A stretch of 64,000 bases of DNA, taken from Podarcis raffonei (Eukaryota; Chordata; Lepidosauria; Squamata; Lacertidae). The stretch covers positions 71,007,023 through 71,071,022 of the forward strand of contig NC_070604.1 of assembly GCF_027172205.1 (NCBI RefSeq), given 5' to 3'. Positions 1 through 14,400 of the stretch are shown in pieces. The number at the start of each line of letters is the position of its first letter. Position 1 is the first letter of the stretch. A model generated the notes under the pieces. It was not told where the DNA came from. It saw only the letters and a list, made by a program, of their open reading frames with translations, and did no database searches. The translations under genes and the position numbers were made by a program.

Positions 1-59
1 ATGGCTTCAAGTTACAAGCAAGAAGATTCTAAACACCAGGAAGAACTTTCTGATGGTAA

Positions 60-230
60 GAGCTGTTTGGCAGTGGAATGGACTCCCTCTGAAGACGGTA
101 GACTTTCCTTCCTTGAAGGTTTTAAAGCAGAGGTTGGACGGCCATCTGCCATGGATGCTTTAGTTGAGATTCCTGCATTGCAGAGGGCTGGAGTAGATGA
201 CCCTTGGAGTCTTGTTCTTAAAGACTGTTT
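60..230 (+). repeat. CR1-type LINE 3' end
   Basis: Matches the CR1 3' region familiar in sauropsids: the AAGCAGAGG-TTGGACGGCCATCTG stretch, then ATTCCTGCATTGCAGAGGGCTGG and AGTAGATGACCC. It explains the open frame at 1-252, which is not a gene. Confidence 0.75.
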
Positions 231-1321
231 GACAGAAGTTTTAGCTACCTAATTTATGAATTTTACATGCTATTAAAGGCACGGGAGCAGGGCTAGAAGG
301 TGGATGGATGTTTGGCTAGCTTTGCTATGGCAGCTTGAACTCTCAAGCCCAGTGGCAGATATGAGCCTTTCCAGGCAGCCTCCTTTGGTCTGCACTTGGT
401 CAGGCTCTGACCTACTTAGTTTCCAAAATGAAATGACATCATGCACCGTCAAGTGGTTAGCGAGGCTTGGTTGAGAGTTTTGTGGGAGTTAAGAGTGCAG
501 CTGTGTTTTATACTCTTTACCTTTAAGCCAAGAGCAAGGAACCTGCAATCCTACAGGCGATTTGGACTCAGGCAGAATTAGGAATGATGAGAGGTTCACA
601 AGTTTCCCATGTTTGTCTTAGGTGTATTATGTTACAATTGCAAGTAATTGCTTAATATAAAATACATTAACTTTTAAGCAGCTTTAAAAGTTTAGCATCT
701 CCAAACATTAAAATTGTTTTGGTTTTATTTGAAAATGCCCAAACACAGATACCACACGAATTATATTTACAGTATAAACCACATGTGATTAATTTAAGGG
801 GAGAAGGGGAACATGGCCTGCTTCAAACAGCTCCAACATTATAGATAAAACATTTTCGGTGCAAGGCAATACTACAGTAGTTTGTTTCTAATAAAGAGCT
901 CCCCCATTCTGCCTTGTAGGCAGATTTTTTTGATACATACAAAATGGCTCTATTCAGATATCAATCAAACCATGGTTAAGGAAGCTTAGATAAGGTTTGC
1001 CACCATGTTCAAACCACAGTTTGTTATAGGAGCAGGCAAATCAATAAAGTGGGTTTGTGCTAATTATGGTTTGGCATGCTTTCTGGTTAGACCATTCATA
1101 ATAATGGCTTTTACTTCACCTCCAGAGCAGCTAACATGGGAATGCTAAGCAGATGGACTACAGAACAACACAACTCCACACCAGAAATTTCTAGATTGTG
1201 TAGTGTTATCAAACCATGGTTTGGCATAATGTCTGAATTAGGCCACTGAGAGTTGATCAAAACATCAGTTCTTAGACTAGAAGAACCATTAAATAACTGT
1301 GTCTGAAATACTTAAAAGGCA

Positions 1322-2350
1322 TTTATTCAAAGGGAAGAATCCTTCCCTTTTACAGTGCTTGGCATTCTGGATATTACAGTATAGAAGTGGCTGAGCTGTT
1401 CAGATGATGTAGGCCTTAGGTTTGTGTCCATTGAGTTTTAGAATGTATGTGGCAAACACATTCTATGCTACCCACAAACACAGTGAAGGTTTAGAAAGCT
1501 ATCTGCATTAATTCAGCCTTTCATGCAGGAGAAAGCAATGATTTTAAAGTCTGGTTCCTTCCCACAACACTCTGATTTAACATGACTAGAGAAAAGGCCA
1601 TCGCAATGGGAATAATAAAATGAACTAGTCCTTAAAAGAAATTCTTATGTATGCTTCATTGGAAGTTAGTTCCACTGAGCTCAAGAGGGCTTTCTCTGAA
1701 ATAAGCGAGCACAGGATTGCAGCAACTGAAGTATTTCCCCTGCTTCCAAAACAAATGTAGCAAATCTACACTCTGAGGGATATTCTTGCTTCTCCTTGGC
1801 AAACAGATGCAAAGGACACAGTCTAGCTTTGCAGGTTTAGATTTCACTATACAATTTTTCTCTATTATATACAGACAGCTCTAGGTCTTTCTTTATCACA
1901 CCAATCTGTCTAATAAGAAATCATACCATAAAACTGGCATTTCTGTTGCTGATGGGTAATCACGTGTCCTTACGGTGTACTATGTCAGCACATTTACTCC
2001 TCACAGTACACCCACACATTACGTTTCAGCATGTGCTCAACCCCAAACCAGCAAGTACATGGGTCTGGCTAAAACGAATCTAGGAAAAATGCAGCCTGGG
2101 TCTGCACAGCAGGGCTCTAACAGGCAGTAGCAAGCAGGGTCATCTCTTTCAAGGGTAGAAGGGTCACTTTCGGGTAAAAAGGCCATTTCATATCCTAGGT
2201 ACACACCAAGGTCAGCAGTTAGAGGAGCTGTTAAAAAGCAATTGACAGCAAAAAAAAACCTTGTGCTGTACCTGTCAATTCAGCCCCTGTTTCAGTCCAA
2301 TAATGTGTTAGGAATTACATCAAAGAAGCAAAGCTCTGGTGCGCAGTTCC
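1322..2350 (-). other. SERAC1: Probable SERAC1 3' UTR
   Basis: Region directly after the stop codon on the minus strand, with no repeat that I recognise. A minus-strand AATAAA lies at 1327-1322 and another at 729-724; which one is used cannot be told from sequence. The 3' boundary is therefore a guess. Confidence 0.45.
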
Positions 2351-2487
2351 TCAGTTTCCCACCTTTCTTTCTAAAGAATCTCGAATAAACTTTAGTGTGC
2401 ATTGGTAGAGGAAAGAGTCCTTGTTCTTCGGTTTGCAAATATTCAAGTGGCTGACATCTACGGGAATGAGTTCTCCTATGCCTAAAT
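2351..2487 (-). CDS. SERAC1: SERAC1 last coding exon (stop)
   Basis: Encodes residues 612-656, including [20 protein letters not shown], and ends with a TGA at 2353-2351. The acceptor is ccccag|AT. The C-terminal tail ([10 protein letters not shown]) differs from the human tail (REALAKDLEN) but has about the same length. Confidence 0.96.
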
Positions 2488-5400
2488 CTGGGGAAAAACG
2501 AAAAACAAAAGTCAGCACCAATTAATGTCAAGGAAAAGACACAAATTATACACAGCAGTACCCACCTTGTGATACTGGTGGAGATGCACTTTCCCATTTG
2601 CTATGTGGGGACAACTAGTCATGCTTCTATCGTGTGTGCCAACAATTATCTATGGATCAGAGCTAAGCAAAAGTTTTGAGGGAGCAAATAATTTACCTTG
2701 GAACCAGGTTTTAAATGGTGCAGGCTTGTAAGTTAGGTCTTCCATTAAAAGAACAAAAGCCCTGGGGCAGGAAGAGCACCTTAAAATGTATGTTAGTCAC
2801 AGTAATCCATGCGCTAGGCACAGAAGGTATAGTGAGCAAGCTTCTGTCATTGACTCTGCTCATATTGATCCAGAGCAGACCCCAATGTACAGTTAGCAGA
2901 GTAAAGCACAAACATGTTGCAGGATTCCCAATAACAGACCAGAGGCAATTTCATCCAGCAGAGTTTAGTACTGAAGGCAAATGAGCGTGTCGGTCACAAA
3001 TTCATACATCTTCAGGATCAGCACACTCCATAAGAAATCCAGTTGCAGCAGACTTAACTTAAACTTACAATAAGACTAAGATCTTAACACTTAGCATACT
3101 ATATACAGAATACCACACTAGAAGGAAAGAGAGACAGAAAGTGAAACTCAGGCTCCTTCTGGCCTATTATTATAGACCTTGACATAAAGAGATACAGTGG
3201 TACTTTAGGTCACAGACGCTTCAGGTTACAGATGCTTCAGGTTACAGACTCCACTAACCCAGAAATAGTACCTCGGGTTAAGAACTTTGCTTCAGGATGA
3301 GAACAGAAATCGTGCAGTGGCAGTGCGGGAGGCCCCATTAGCTAAAGTGGTACCTCAGGTTAAGAACAGTTTCAAGTTAAGAACGGACCTCCGGAACGAA
3401 TTAAGTTCTTAACCCGAGGTACCACTGTAATAGAACCAGTTTAAACCAGCTGTTCAGCTTCTCTGAAGGAATACCCCAAACATAAGGAACCTCCTGCCTG
3501 TTTCCAGGCAGAATAGAAACTTGCTTGTTAGCTAGAAACTTCCGGCTTGCATCATCTTGGATCACACAGAGCAGAACCCTCTTGAATTAATTAGAATAGG
3601 AAAGATCTCTACACTTTAATCCAATACTTTCTGTACCAAAAAAATGCAAATCTGACAGCTTCATATAGTCTTGGGGGTTTCTCTTGTCATTTCTGTTTTA
3701 GCTGCTGGGGTGGGGGGAGTTTTGCAGTTGCAAAGATTCAACCTTTTAAAACTTAGCCACATCCCTACCCTGCACCACAACTCTGCAATACACCTCAGCC
3801 CATGAGCACAGGAAAATTCTCCCCACTTGCACTCCCTAGCAACTGATATTCTGAAATTTACTGCCTGAGATACCGGAAACAACACGTTAACTATCATCAA
3901 TAGCAGCCACTGATACCTCTATTCCTATTACGGATGGCTCCTGGAGCTCTGTTTTATTTAATTACAGTTAAATTAATTAATTAAGTACAGCGATACCTCG
4001 GAAGTTGAACGGAATCCGTTCCGGAAGTCCATTTGACTTCCAAAATGTTCGGAAACCAAGTCGCAGCTTCCGATTGGCTGCAGGAAGCTCCTGCAGCCAA
4101 TCAGAAGCCGCGGAAGCCCAACTGGATGTTTGGGTTCCAAAGAACGTTCGCAAACTGGAACACTCACTTCAGGGTTTGCAGCGTTGGGGAGCCAAAACGT
4201 TTGACTTGCAAGGCATTCGGGATCTAAGGTACGACTGTACTTAACTTTTAATACACAATGCATGGAAACTGTGGCTCCAACCTTTTTACTGTGCTACTGA
4301 AAGTGTTCATATAAATTTATGCCCACAGGACTTTAACTGCAAGCAATGTGAAATGAGAAGAGAAGAAGAAGTTGGGAGAAGGGTTTCTTTGAGGGTGGCT
4401 GATCCAGCCTTACACCAGAGAGACGTCAATCATTAATTTATCTGAAACACTGGTTTTTCATACCACGTTTTCTATCTGCATCCATTTCTGGATGTTTCTA
4501 TCACAGAACTCGCATGGCTATATCTTGCCAGATCAATACGTTTTTAAAAAGGGAATGCTGAGAATATCACACCTGCGGATTCCACTGGTACTACATGCAG
4601 GCTCAGAACTCTGCTGACTCGTGTTGGCATTGTTTCTGCAAAACTCAATACAGGAAGGTCCTTATCCTTGGCAAATGAGAGAAAGTCATCGTTCAGTACT
4701 TTAAGGTCAGGAGAATCTAGGGGAACAAGAAAGAAAATTAAATGCATATTTCTGATTGTGTTTGCATGCAGCATTTTCCTATGAAAGGTGCACTTGGAAT
4801 AACTAGATTTAAGTTCAGACAGGCACATCTCTCAAGCCCTGCTTCTGAGGGATTACCATATTTTTCGCTCTATAATACGCACTTTTCCCCTCCTAAAAAG
4901 TAAGGAGAAATGTGTGTGTGTCTTATGGAGTGAATGCAGACAGGAGGCTCCGCTCAGCGCTCCCTTTAAAGAGCCGCGTGAAGTATGTGTGCGGCTCTTG
5001 GGGGTTTTTCCCCGAGGAGGGAGAAGGGCAGCCCGTCACTGAAGGGCTGCCCTTCTCCCTCCTCGGGGAAAAGCCTGCAAGCGCCACACACACGCTCCAC
5101 GCGGCTTGTGAAAGGGAGCGCTGAGCAGAGCCTGGGAGGCATACAGGCTCTGCTCAGCGCTCCCTTTAAATAATATTGTTTTTCTTGCATTCCCCCTCTA
5201 AAAACTAGATGCACCTTATGGTCAGGTGCATCTTATGGAGCGAAAAATACGGTAGACACAGTCTTAGATAGCGTGCCATTTACTGATCACTGTACAGTTC
5301 CCTTTCGCTTTTCAGTCAGGTTTGCAATATCCATATTCTCTCTGTGTTGTGAACTCTTTCCATTGAACTTTCTTCAAGAAGGCTTTGGGGCCTTGAACAG

Positions 5401-8400
5401 TTGTCCTTTCACTGAAGTTTTACTTTTATTGTTACTTTATAGTTGTCTAAATGGTTTTAATTTATTGTTAGCTGCTTTGAGCTCAACTGAGGAAATGCAG
5501 GGAATAAGCACCACAAATAAATACATTCCTGAGTGAGGTAAAATGGATTGTGAGCATGCAAACACTCTAAATATTAAATTACTGCAACCAAAGCATACCT
5601 TTGCTGAGTTCCTTCACGCCCACAGAGGGGAAAAGCAGAAATCTAACAGTTTTTGAGTATTCAGCCAACCTGGAGCCGTGATGAGGAACGCTATAAAACA
5701 CAATTCCCTGGGTGTTGTTTACAATGGAATCCATATCAGAGTCCTTGGAAGCATCCAGAAGCATCTTCTTGACTAGGAGACCTGACAAGAAAATATATTT
5801 ATAAAGTAGGACCAATGCAAGAATGATGCTTAAATTAATGTACAAAACATCCTATCCTATTTCTCCTTCATCTGTTAGATGTGTTCCTTGAAGATTAAAA
5901 TGCAGAAAAGCACTAATACATTCTGCCAGTTGGGCAGATATGGTAATATACTAAATAAGAGCAATGTAATCTTATTATTGTTAATGCCAACTAGCAATGG
6001 TTTTTTGTTGCCGTGTTTTGATATATATATTTTTAAAAAAACCTTTCTATTTGCAAATAAAAAAGGGGGGGCACTTGCTCCTTTTTAGTGAAGTTTTACT
6101 TTTACCTCAAAGGTTTGTTAGCCAACCATAACTATCATCCTGGTATACTCATTATGTCAGAGAAAAGATGTGTATAGCTAAAAACCACTGGTTTTTTGCA
6201 TTTCCACCAATGTAACATTCAATTAAAACAGATCTGAGTCAAATCCCTACACTTAACATGCAGTTTTCAATTCCCTAATTTAGTTTCCTCAGAATCTCTG
6301 CAAGAAAAATAGTTGAGACCCCACTACTGAAGAATATTCTGGAGAAAATATGAGGTAACTATCAAGGGATTGAATAAGACAGTAAATTGACTTCAAGAGC
6401 TTACATTGTTTAAAAAAACAAGCTACTACATTATTCTACTACTGGGAAAAGTGAATTCTTGAACAACACTGATAAAAACCCCAAATATATTCTATGCAGC
6501 TCCTAACCAATCACCCTGTAGAACAGCAGAGAATTTAAGAATTTCTTGTTGGTTTTTATGAACCTTAACTGTGTATATGCCCTGGTTTTTTGTTTTTTTT
6601 TTTGCACCGACTGGAAGTCGGGTATCACTCAAAATCTCAAGAATGGTTTTGTGAAAATTAACAACATGTGGTCTTATTGCCTATCTAAACTTTCTACATG
6701 TTGATGACTTGATCATTGCCAGAACAATCTCTTCAAATAAAGGTTAAAGACAAGGTGCAGCCTGTGGCAACATCCCATGTGAGGATACTACAGCCAACCC
6801 AGGACACCATGCCCAGTCAGCCAGCATTATTACACTGACCACAGTCGCTACAAGTAGGGAGGCACACATATTATTATATACCGCCCTATACCCACAGGTC
6901 TTTTATAAAGAGATTGCAGTTGACAGGCAAAATGTTGAGCTAAAGTAACTATTGGCAGGTAATGTCTGTTAGGATATTTCCGTTCCACCTTAAAAGGGAG
7001 CAGGCTTTGTGAGTCACAGAGTCTGCGTATTTCCTGTTCACAGGATGTTTATGTTTTCAGTTGCTTTCGTTTTCTTCTTCTTGCCTGAGCAGACCGAAGC
7101 AGACGGTCATGGTTTCTTTGTTCTGACCAACGCTGAATAAACTGTAAATATGCTCTCCTGCTGTGCATCTTTTGCTGTGTGAATTCTGCTGATAGAGTGT
7201 ACACCAGCCTAAGAATGTGGCAATCTATTCTGAGGCTTCGTGTCGCTATTGCTGATACTGCGTGTCTATGGGAGGTCGATGGATCGTCCAGCAGGAGCTC
7301 GGGGGCTCAGATGGACTATGTCTCCCTGGCAGTATCCCAACAATGTCAAGGTAGATGTATATCCAAATGATTGTATGCCAACGCAGAGACATGATGTCAG
7401 CACATGGCATATCCATCCTAGCAGGGCTCAGCAGATCAATTCCTCATCTGGGGTCCCCGCTAGCTGCCATTTGGGCTCTATGAGGGAGAGGCGACTAGTC
7501 TTCCTTTTACAAGCAGACACACTCAGTGGCAATGATATAATGGGCTGAGAGCTAAATGGATTCCGAGTCCCGGTCAGCTTGAATCCTACCCATAACATCA
7601 CTGTTACTAGGTAACTCTTCCGATAGATTTATTGCTTTATTGTTTGGCGCCCAGCCACGCTCCCCTGCAAGTCTCTGCAGCTTCTGTATACGCAGTGTGG
7701 CTTTGGAGCGGTCGTAAAGCAATTAGCAGAATTACACAGCGTCTGTGTGTGAAAGGGCAGTAAAAAAGGCCAGACGTTTCTTCTATCCTAATACCTCTTT
7801 ATTGGGAAACAAAACAGCGTATTTACAGTCCATAACAGCCATCAGAGTGTAGCTGCATTCTCTCTGCGTCCTTCTCTCTCAGCTTGCAGCTATGCAAGAA
7901 AACTGCTTTCGCTTTCCACTCAGCTCACAGCATTCCAAGCTGCTTTCGTCACATCCTGGCGTACTTCCCTTGTACGCGCCTCCTCTCAGGCTCGAGGCAC
8001 AGAAGGTTAACCCTTCACTACACCCAACAGTAACCCCACTCACAAGCACGAGGGGAAATACAAGGCCGGCAGCTGCAGCAGCCCAACCAAAGCCCCAAGG
8101 AAGGGGGTGGTCAGTGCTGGGAGACCACTATGCCATTCTGCCCCCCCACCCGCCCCCCCACCCTAAAACCCATGGAACTGGGCCTGCCAACCTAGTTTTC
8201 CATTTGCACAGATGAGACAATCGGGTCCAAAACTGAAATTCGACGAATGGCACAGGAAAAAGCCTCCACTGTCTGCGAACCAATCACAAGTATGTCAGAA
8301 AAATTGCTGTTGGCCCTCCAGTTCATGATACCACGTCCTGTGGCAGTTCTTGCGAAACATATATAGTCTTTCACGGTCCTCAAATAGAAGCAATCTTTTT

Positions 8401-11400
8401 ACACCCAGTTAACATTATGGATGGACATGTCAGCCTATTTCTGGTTTATGCCATCTTTGTAAAGTATCTATCTGAATAGGTATTTAAATACCTATTTTTG
8501 AAAGTAATTTCTCACAGAACATGCACTCCTATATATATTTTATCACGCACTTCTAAATATGTTTTATACTAAAAATGCACATTTTTAAAAGAACATTGCA
8601 AAATTGGGGGAAATGTGAAATCCGAAGCATAATTATAACATAGTTTAGGGTGATGTGGATCAGGTCAGTTCACAAAGGTCAAATTCCTCAAGCACCCCTA
8701 GTTAACATGGTTGAAATACATGAAATTGCAGAACAGTGTAATTTAAAGAAAAAATTAAATAAGGATTCAATGGACTTGCCCCCCATGCTGTGTGACAGCC
8801 ATACAAGAGGTCTATCTCCAACACCAGCAGCTCGCAGTTTCTTGAGAAGCTCAGTGCTCTTGTAGGAAAGAGACTCCCTGCAAATCAAGGAGAGAGAACC
8901 AAGTAGCAGATGCAAAGGCAGTGGCTTTTAAACCCTGTTCTGGGAAACACTGGACAGCTAAGGAAGCTTGCAAGGGCTCCTCAATCAGGTCAGTATTGGT
9001 GAGCAAGCTTTACTGAGAAACATCTTCTGCACCACCTACAGTCATGGGAGAGGGTTGGGTGTTTTCTAGGCCACATTCTCAGATCAAGTAGGGCAAAACT
9101 GAGACCCAAAAGGTCTAGCCAGGGTCCCACCTGATTTTCATGGGTGCCCTAGAACATGCCTCAGGATGTTCTGCAGTACATCGGGGTCCTTTGGCAGATG
9201 CACAAATAGCTGATGTGGAAAGGGTTTACTGAGAATAGTATGTTTCAAAACCACTGCAGTTATTAAAAAGCAAAAAGAGATTCAATGCATTCCAGTTAGG
9301 TTGTGCATGCTGACTGCAAGCAGCTACTTAATGCCCCTTTCCAATCAGCATGGATGCTAAAGAGATTTTGGGTGCAATTCTGCACACAGCTCAGGCTGCT
9401 AAAATCCCAGAGGTCTATGGGATTTATGCAGCCTAGCTGTGGGCAGGATCGCAGCCAGAGTTGACCCAAATATTCAAATAGGCCTTTTTAGTTAAAACTT
9501 CAAGAAATCTATGGGGACTTGTTCCAAAGCAGAAGAGCACACTAAATTCTAGAATTCAGCGGGGTCCTTAGATGTCGTCTCAAGGGTCCTTGGCAGCATT
9601 ACAGATTCATTCCTTAAAAGCTGGCATGCTTATAAATAGCAATGCAAACTTTCCAGAACTGCTTGTGAATTTATACCGACAGTTCACCTTAGTCTTAAGG
9701 TCACAGGATTTGCTGTGCATGCAGTTATGATTAGAATTTTTTTTTTGCAGATTTCGCCAAACCTGGTGTTTTAAAACTGTCAAGGACAATCAAAACTGGG
9801 TTTAGAGTAACCGTGCCTCCTGTGGCACTTGAGGAAGGGGGCACAGCTCAGTGACAGAGGACAGACTGTGCATACAGAAGGACTCAGGCTCAGACCCTTG
9901 GCATTTCTGCTTTAAAAAACTATCTCAGGGAGCAAGCTGGGAACTCTGTTGCGAGCCTTTACAGAGTTGCTGATCACTGGAATAGAGAACCCCAAGCAAA
10001 AGGGACCAGTGGTATGACTGTGTATAAGGCAGCTTCATACGTGCCAAAGGATTGCCCAGCCAATTCTGCGACACTGGAGCTTACAAAACACAATCAATTA
10101 TTTTGATCAAATGCAAATGTGGATTTAGGCTGCTTACAACTGACACCATCATTAGTTCCTAAACAATACAAGATGCTTTACAAAGCAGAAATGGAAATCG
10201 CCATGTCTGCCTCTACATAATCACACAGTTTCTATTTCCCACCCCATTTGTGTGCCCTCAATTTTTTACCTGTAGCTGTCCACGGGACATTTTGCTCTCC
10301 AGTCACTCAGATGTGTATCATACTCCACAGATATAATTCTAAGTGACGGGCAGTCAGATGCCAACCATGTCTACATTGAGAATACATGAAAACAAGAAGA
10401 ATATTGGATTCACAAAAGTTATTGGGTTTCAGGCACTGAAATCAAAACTAGCCATCTATTTTCAAGACAGTGAATTAGAAGAGTAAAGTATGGTTATAGA
10501 GCATGCTATTTCAAAACTGAAGCAGTTTGCTAGACGTCTTATAATCTGAACTCATTTTTCTTTTAAAAAACATTAATTCGGTGTTAGCATACAAGGTATC
10601 CCCACCACAGTACACCCCCCCAAAAAAAAACACATGTGTAGGCATTTTCACTCCAGGCCACAGCACTGTTGTCATTCTGGATGGTTGGTTAGTTATGTGT
10701 GCCGCTAAATCTCTGTATGGGTGCCTCTCAGGTGGGCGCCACTGCCATTATAAGAGAACAAGGGAAGCTTTCATGGTGAGTTCTGCCACCTCTTTACATA
10801 GAAAAATAGCACTGCCCGTACCTTTGGCCAACACTCTGTATAATCGTCTTCCGTATCCACTTCCTTCTCAGCAGCAGGCTGCTCTATGTCCTGTTGCCGC
10901 CATGTTTTAAATGCTGCTCCCAAAAGACCATGAACGAAAAGGACATCAGCTTTAATGGGCTCACTGGTAGTGGAAATAAGAAGTTGCAAAAGGGAGTATG
11001 CATTACTAGAAGCCGGCATCCAAAGAACTACCAAATCACACGTACTGGTTAGAGTTTTGGACTAACAGCTGGGAGACCACGGTTCAAATCTCCACAGTCA
11101 TGAAGCTTACAGTCACTCGCTCTTAACCTAACCTACCTCACAGAGCTGTTGTGAAGGTAAAATGGGCAGAAGCAAAATGTATTTTGGGGCCCTCAGTGGG
11201 GTTGACACAGTTGCAATGCTGTAGCAATAGAAAAGGCCATAATGGAAGAATTCTCCCATTATAATCTAAAGCAGGGATGAATAACCTTTTACAGTCAGAG
11301 GGCTGCATTCCTTTCTGGTAAACCTTCTGAGGTCCATATGCTAAAGCAGAGTAGCAAACGTGAATTTTACCTTTGTACAGTCAGATAGTTTCTACACACC

Positions 11401-14400
11401 TTGACGGAGCCCTACAGATTCTAGGCTTAGAAGACACTTCTTTTGAGCCACCTGGTATTTTGATTAACCACCCGACTACTCCTATCTTCACCCCTCACCC
11501 TCCACAGTACACAATCCCAGACCGATTTTAAGTGTTGTGAAGCTTCTTTACCCCTTCTGGGTTCACCTTTTCCCCTCCTCTGCCTTTTTCTTCAAAAGTC
11601 TTCTTCTGTGCCATTCTTTCAGCCTCTGGGCTCCCTGTCACTTGCTTCTCTACAGCCTACACTTCCCAAAGCTGCACCGTAAGCTCCCCAAAACAGCAAG
11701 TACTTGGTCCTTGGAACCAGAAGGGCAAATCCAGAAAATGTTAGCTAAGGTGGCAAACTCCTGACCTTAGTGAGATTTACATATATGGTTAAGACTGTGT
11801 CTAATCTTCCTGAGTTTAAGGAAATTTAGGAATACCTAAAGTTTCTCTGTACTGGAGCCTGCTACTAAACCATTGCATGGCAGCACCTCTCTTTTCAATG
11901 AGACAAAGGAACTTTGTAACAACTGCAGGATGTATTCTACTAGGGGGAGCATTTTCTGTCCCAAGATGCAGTAATACGGAACAATTTGGGCTGCAATCCT
12001 AGATTCACTTCCTCTGGGGAAATCCGCCCTGAACTCAATGGGACTTGATTCCAAGTATATATGCATAGGATTGCACTCACACTATTATGTTTAGAGTTCT
12101 TTCTCACTCTATCCACTACTAAGTAATGTCCACCATCAGAGAAGCTATGAGGAATAAATGGTATGGGCAGTGTTGGACCAAGACATTTTTGCACCGGAGG
12201 CGAACCACAAAATGGTGCTGATCCATCTGGAAAGGAGGATGAGAGAAGATCTAGAACATGAACAAGTGGGAAACAAATATATACATCGGGAACAAGGGTG
12301 GGAGGAGACCAGCAGCGCTTCCTATTTGCCAAGAGGCCACTGTAGAGGCAGCCTTGAAGAGGCGGGTCTGGCTTCCAAGGAGTGCACTGCAGCTGTTACT
12401 GCCACCACAGCAGCAGCTGTGGGCAAGGCATTCTTTGGAGGCTGGATGCGATGCCCCTGTGGAGCCTGCCATCTGAGGCGGTTTCCTCACCTTGCCTCAC
12501 AGGTGGGCTGGCCCTGGGTACAGGGTAGTCATAAAGGTGGACATATTTTTTCCTAAGCCTTTCCAAAGCAGCGTTGTACGTGTGCATGCCTGTTACAAGG
12601 GTACATGACGTAGGGTCAAATGGAATAGCTGCACAGCAACTGTCTCTGGAGACAATTTCTCTTAGGTACCTTTCATACATGCCAATGTTCACCTACAAGC
12701 CATCATGTAAGGAGCAAGCATTTATGATCTGGCCCTGTGAGGAATCTATCCACAGAGAAACGGGTGAACTTTTGAATGGAGAGGCTTATTGCGAGTAATG
12801 AAGTGGTAGTAGTGGAGGGAGGAGGCAGTATATATAGAAGCTCTCTCCTTACTTGGTTCGATATTGTGGGTGCAAAAGATATACTCCTTCTGGATACTTC
12901 TCCTGCACCGTTTCCCTGTCTAGGTTGGCCAAGGCTCTTGCTGCATGGGAGGATTCCATGACACGTGGAGACTTCATCATACGAGCAAGTACAGAAACCC
13001 AACCTAGGATTGAATCAAGCAAGCATATGTATCATCACCTGTCACTGACCAAAAGGGCAATCCATTTAGTAAACATTTTAAAAGGGAAACAAGTGCTGCT
13101 ACTGTACAGTAGGAAACACACACACAAAAACACACACAGTGATTTTTGCAGTATGTTCTTTGACAGTTTCCATCAAAACAAAAAATTTTTTTCCTTCCAG
13201 TAGCACCTTAAAGACCAACTAAGTTAGTTCTTGGTATGAGCTTTCGTGTGCATGCACACTTCTTCAGATACATCAAGTTTCCATCAAGTTTAATAAGATT
13301 CCTGGTGTCTAAAAGATAAAATTGTGATGCTCTGCTGGATATTGTTTCTCAAGCTCATCATTTAAAGGTGCAATGCAGGTGTTCTTATAAGAAAAAGTTC
13401 AATATGTCAAAGATTAATTGTGGTCAGTCTATATGTGCAGCGGAAATCACACGGTAAAGTTTATTTTTCTGGACTCAACAAGAGCAGTCTGCGAGAGGGG
13501 TTGGCTGTTCAAATATTTCCCTATTTTAAAAACTCTCCTTGCACTTTTAGAACTAGCATATCAGGGAAAAGGGCCCAGCCTAGCCTTTCTCCAATATGCT
13601 ACTTGTCTGCTTGCAGGGGAGCATTTGAACAAGCAGCCTTCCACCTGACACAGCCCACTGATGAAAATGCCTTACCAGCTGCAGTTCTTAAATCTTTTTA
13701 TTTTATTTTATTATTTCATATCCACATTTGATAAGAATGTAGGGAACTGCCCTACTTCTGGAATCACTGCAGTATTGGCGCACGGAGGGACCACCACCCT
13801 TTTCTAAACATCCATTTAATATGCAGTTCTCAGAATGAGAATGCATCAGATATTCAACAGATAAGAATGGATAATCGGGCTGACTGTATAAATAGGCTTA
13901 AAGTGTTAAATAATAGAAGGAAACATGTCACCTACATTAGTAGGCTATACTTATGCATAATTATGTTCTTCCATTAAGGTTCATTCATAATCCAGCAATG
14001 AATTCCTTTCACCTCGGACCACTTGGCACATTATCTCAGACTACAGTCCTCTGCCCACTTACCTGTAGGCAAGCCCCACTGAACCCAACAGAATAAAAAG
14101 CATCTGCGACTATTATAAAGAAAAAGCTACAGGGTCCCGTTAATTCTTCATTTTTCAGAGTCCATAAGCTTTGCTATTACCTGCACGAAATATAGATGAA
14201 TGAAGCTGATCATTAAGCGCCATGTTCCCAATTATGTGAATGATGCTCCTCTGTATTTTGGGGGAATCCTTGCGGATTTGGTATAGTTTTTGCAGCAGCT
14301 GAAGCCCCCCACTTGCTTCAATTTCATCACAATGACTAGGAATCTGAAATTAGGCAGGAAGTACTATCATGACTAAATTTAGCTGGCAAATAGTTTGTGA

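Noticed and set aside
1-252. An 83-residue open frame at the window start as a gene
   Set aside because: Its second half is the CR1 LINE 3' end, and no homologous protein is recognised.
7179-7548. Overlapping open frames of 63 and 102 residues
   Set aside because: They lie in the U5-side of a solo LTR and the unique DNA next to it; no protein family resemblance.
12158-12692. A cluster of open frames up to 132 residues on both strands
   Set aside because: They coincide with a hAT-like nonautonomous element and GC-rich sequence, and nothing resembles transposase.
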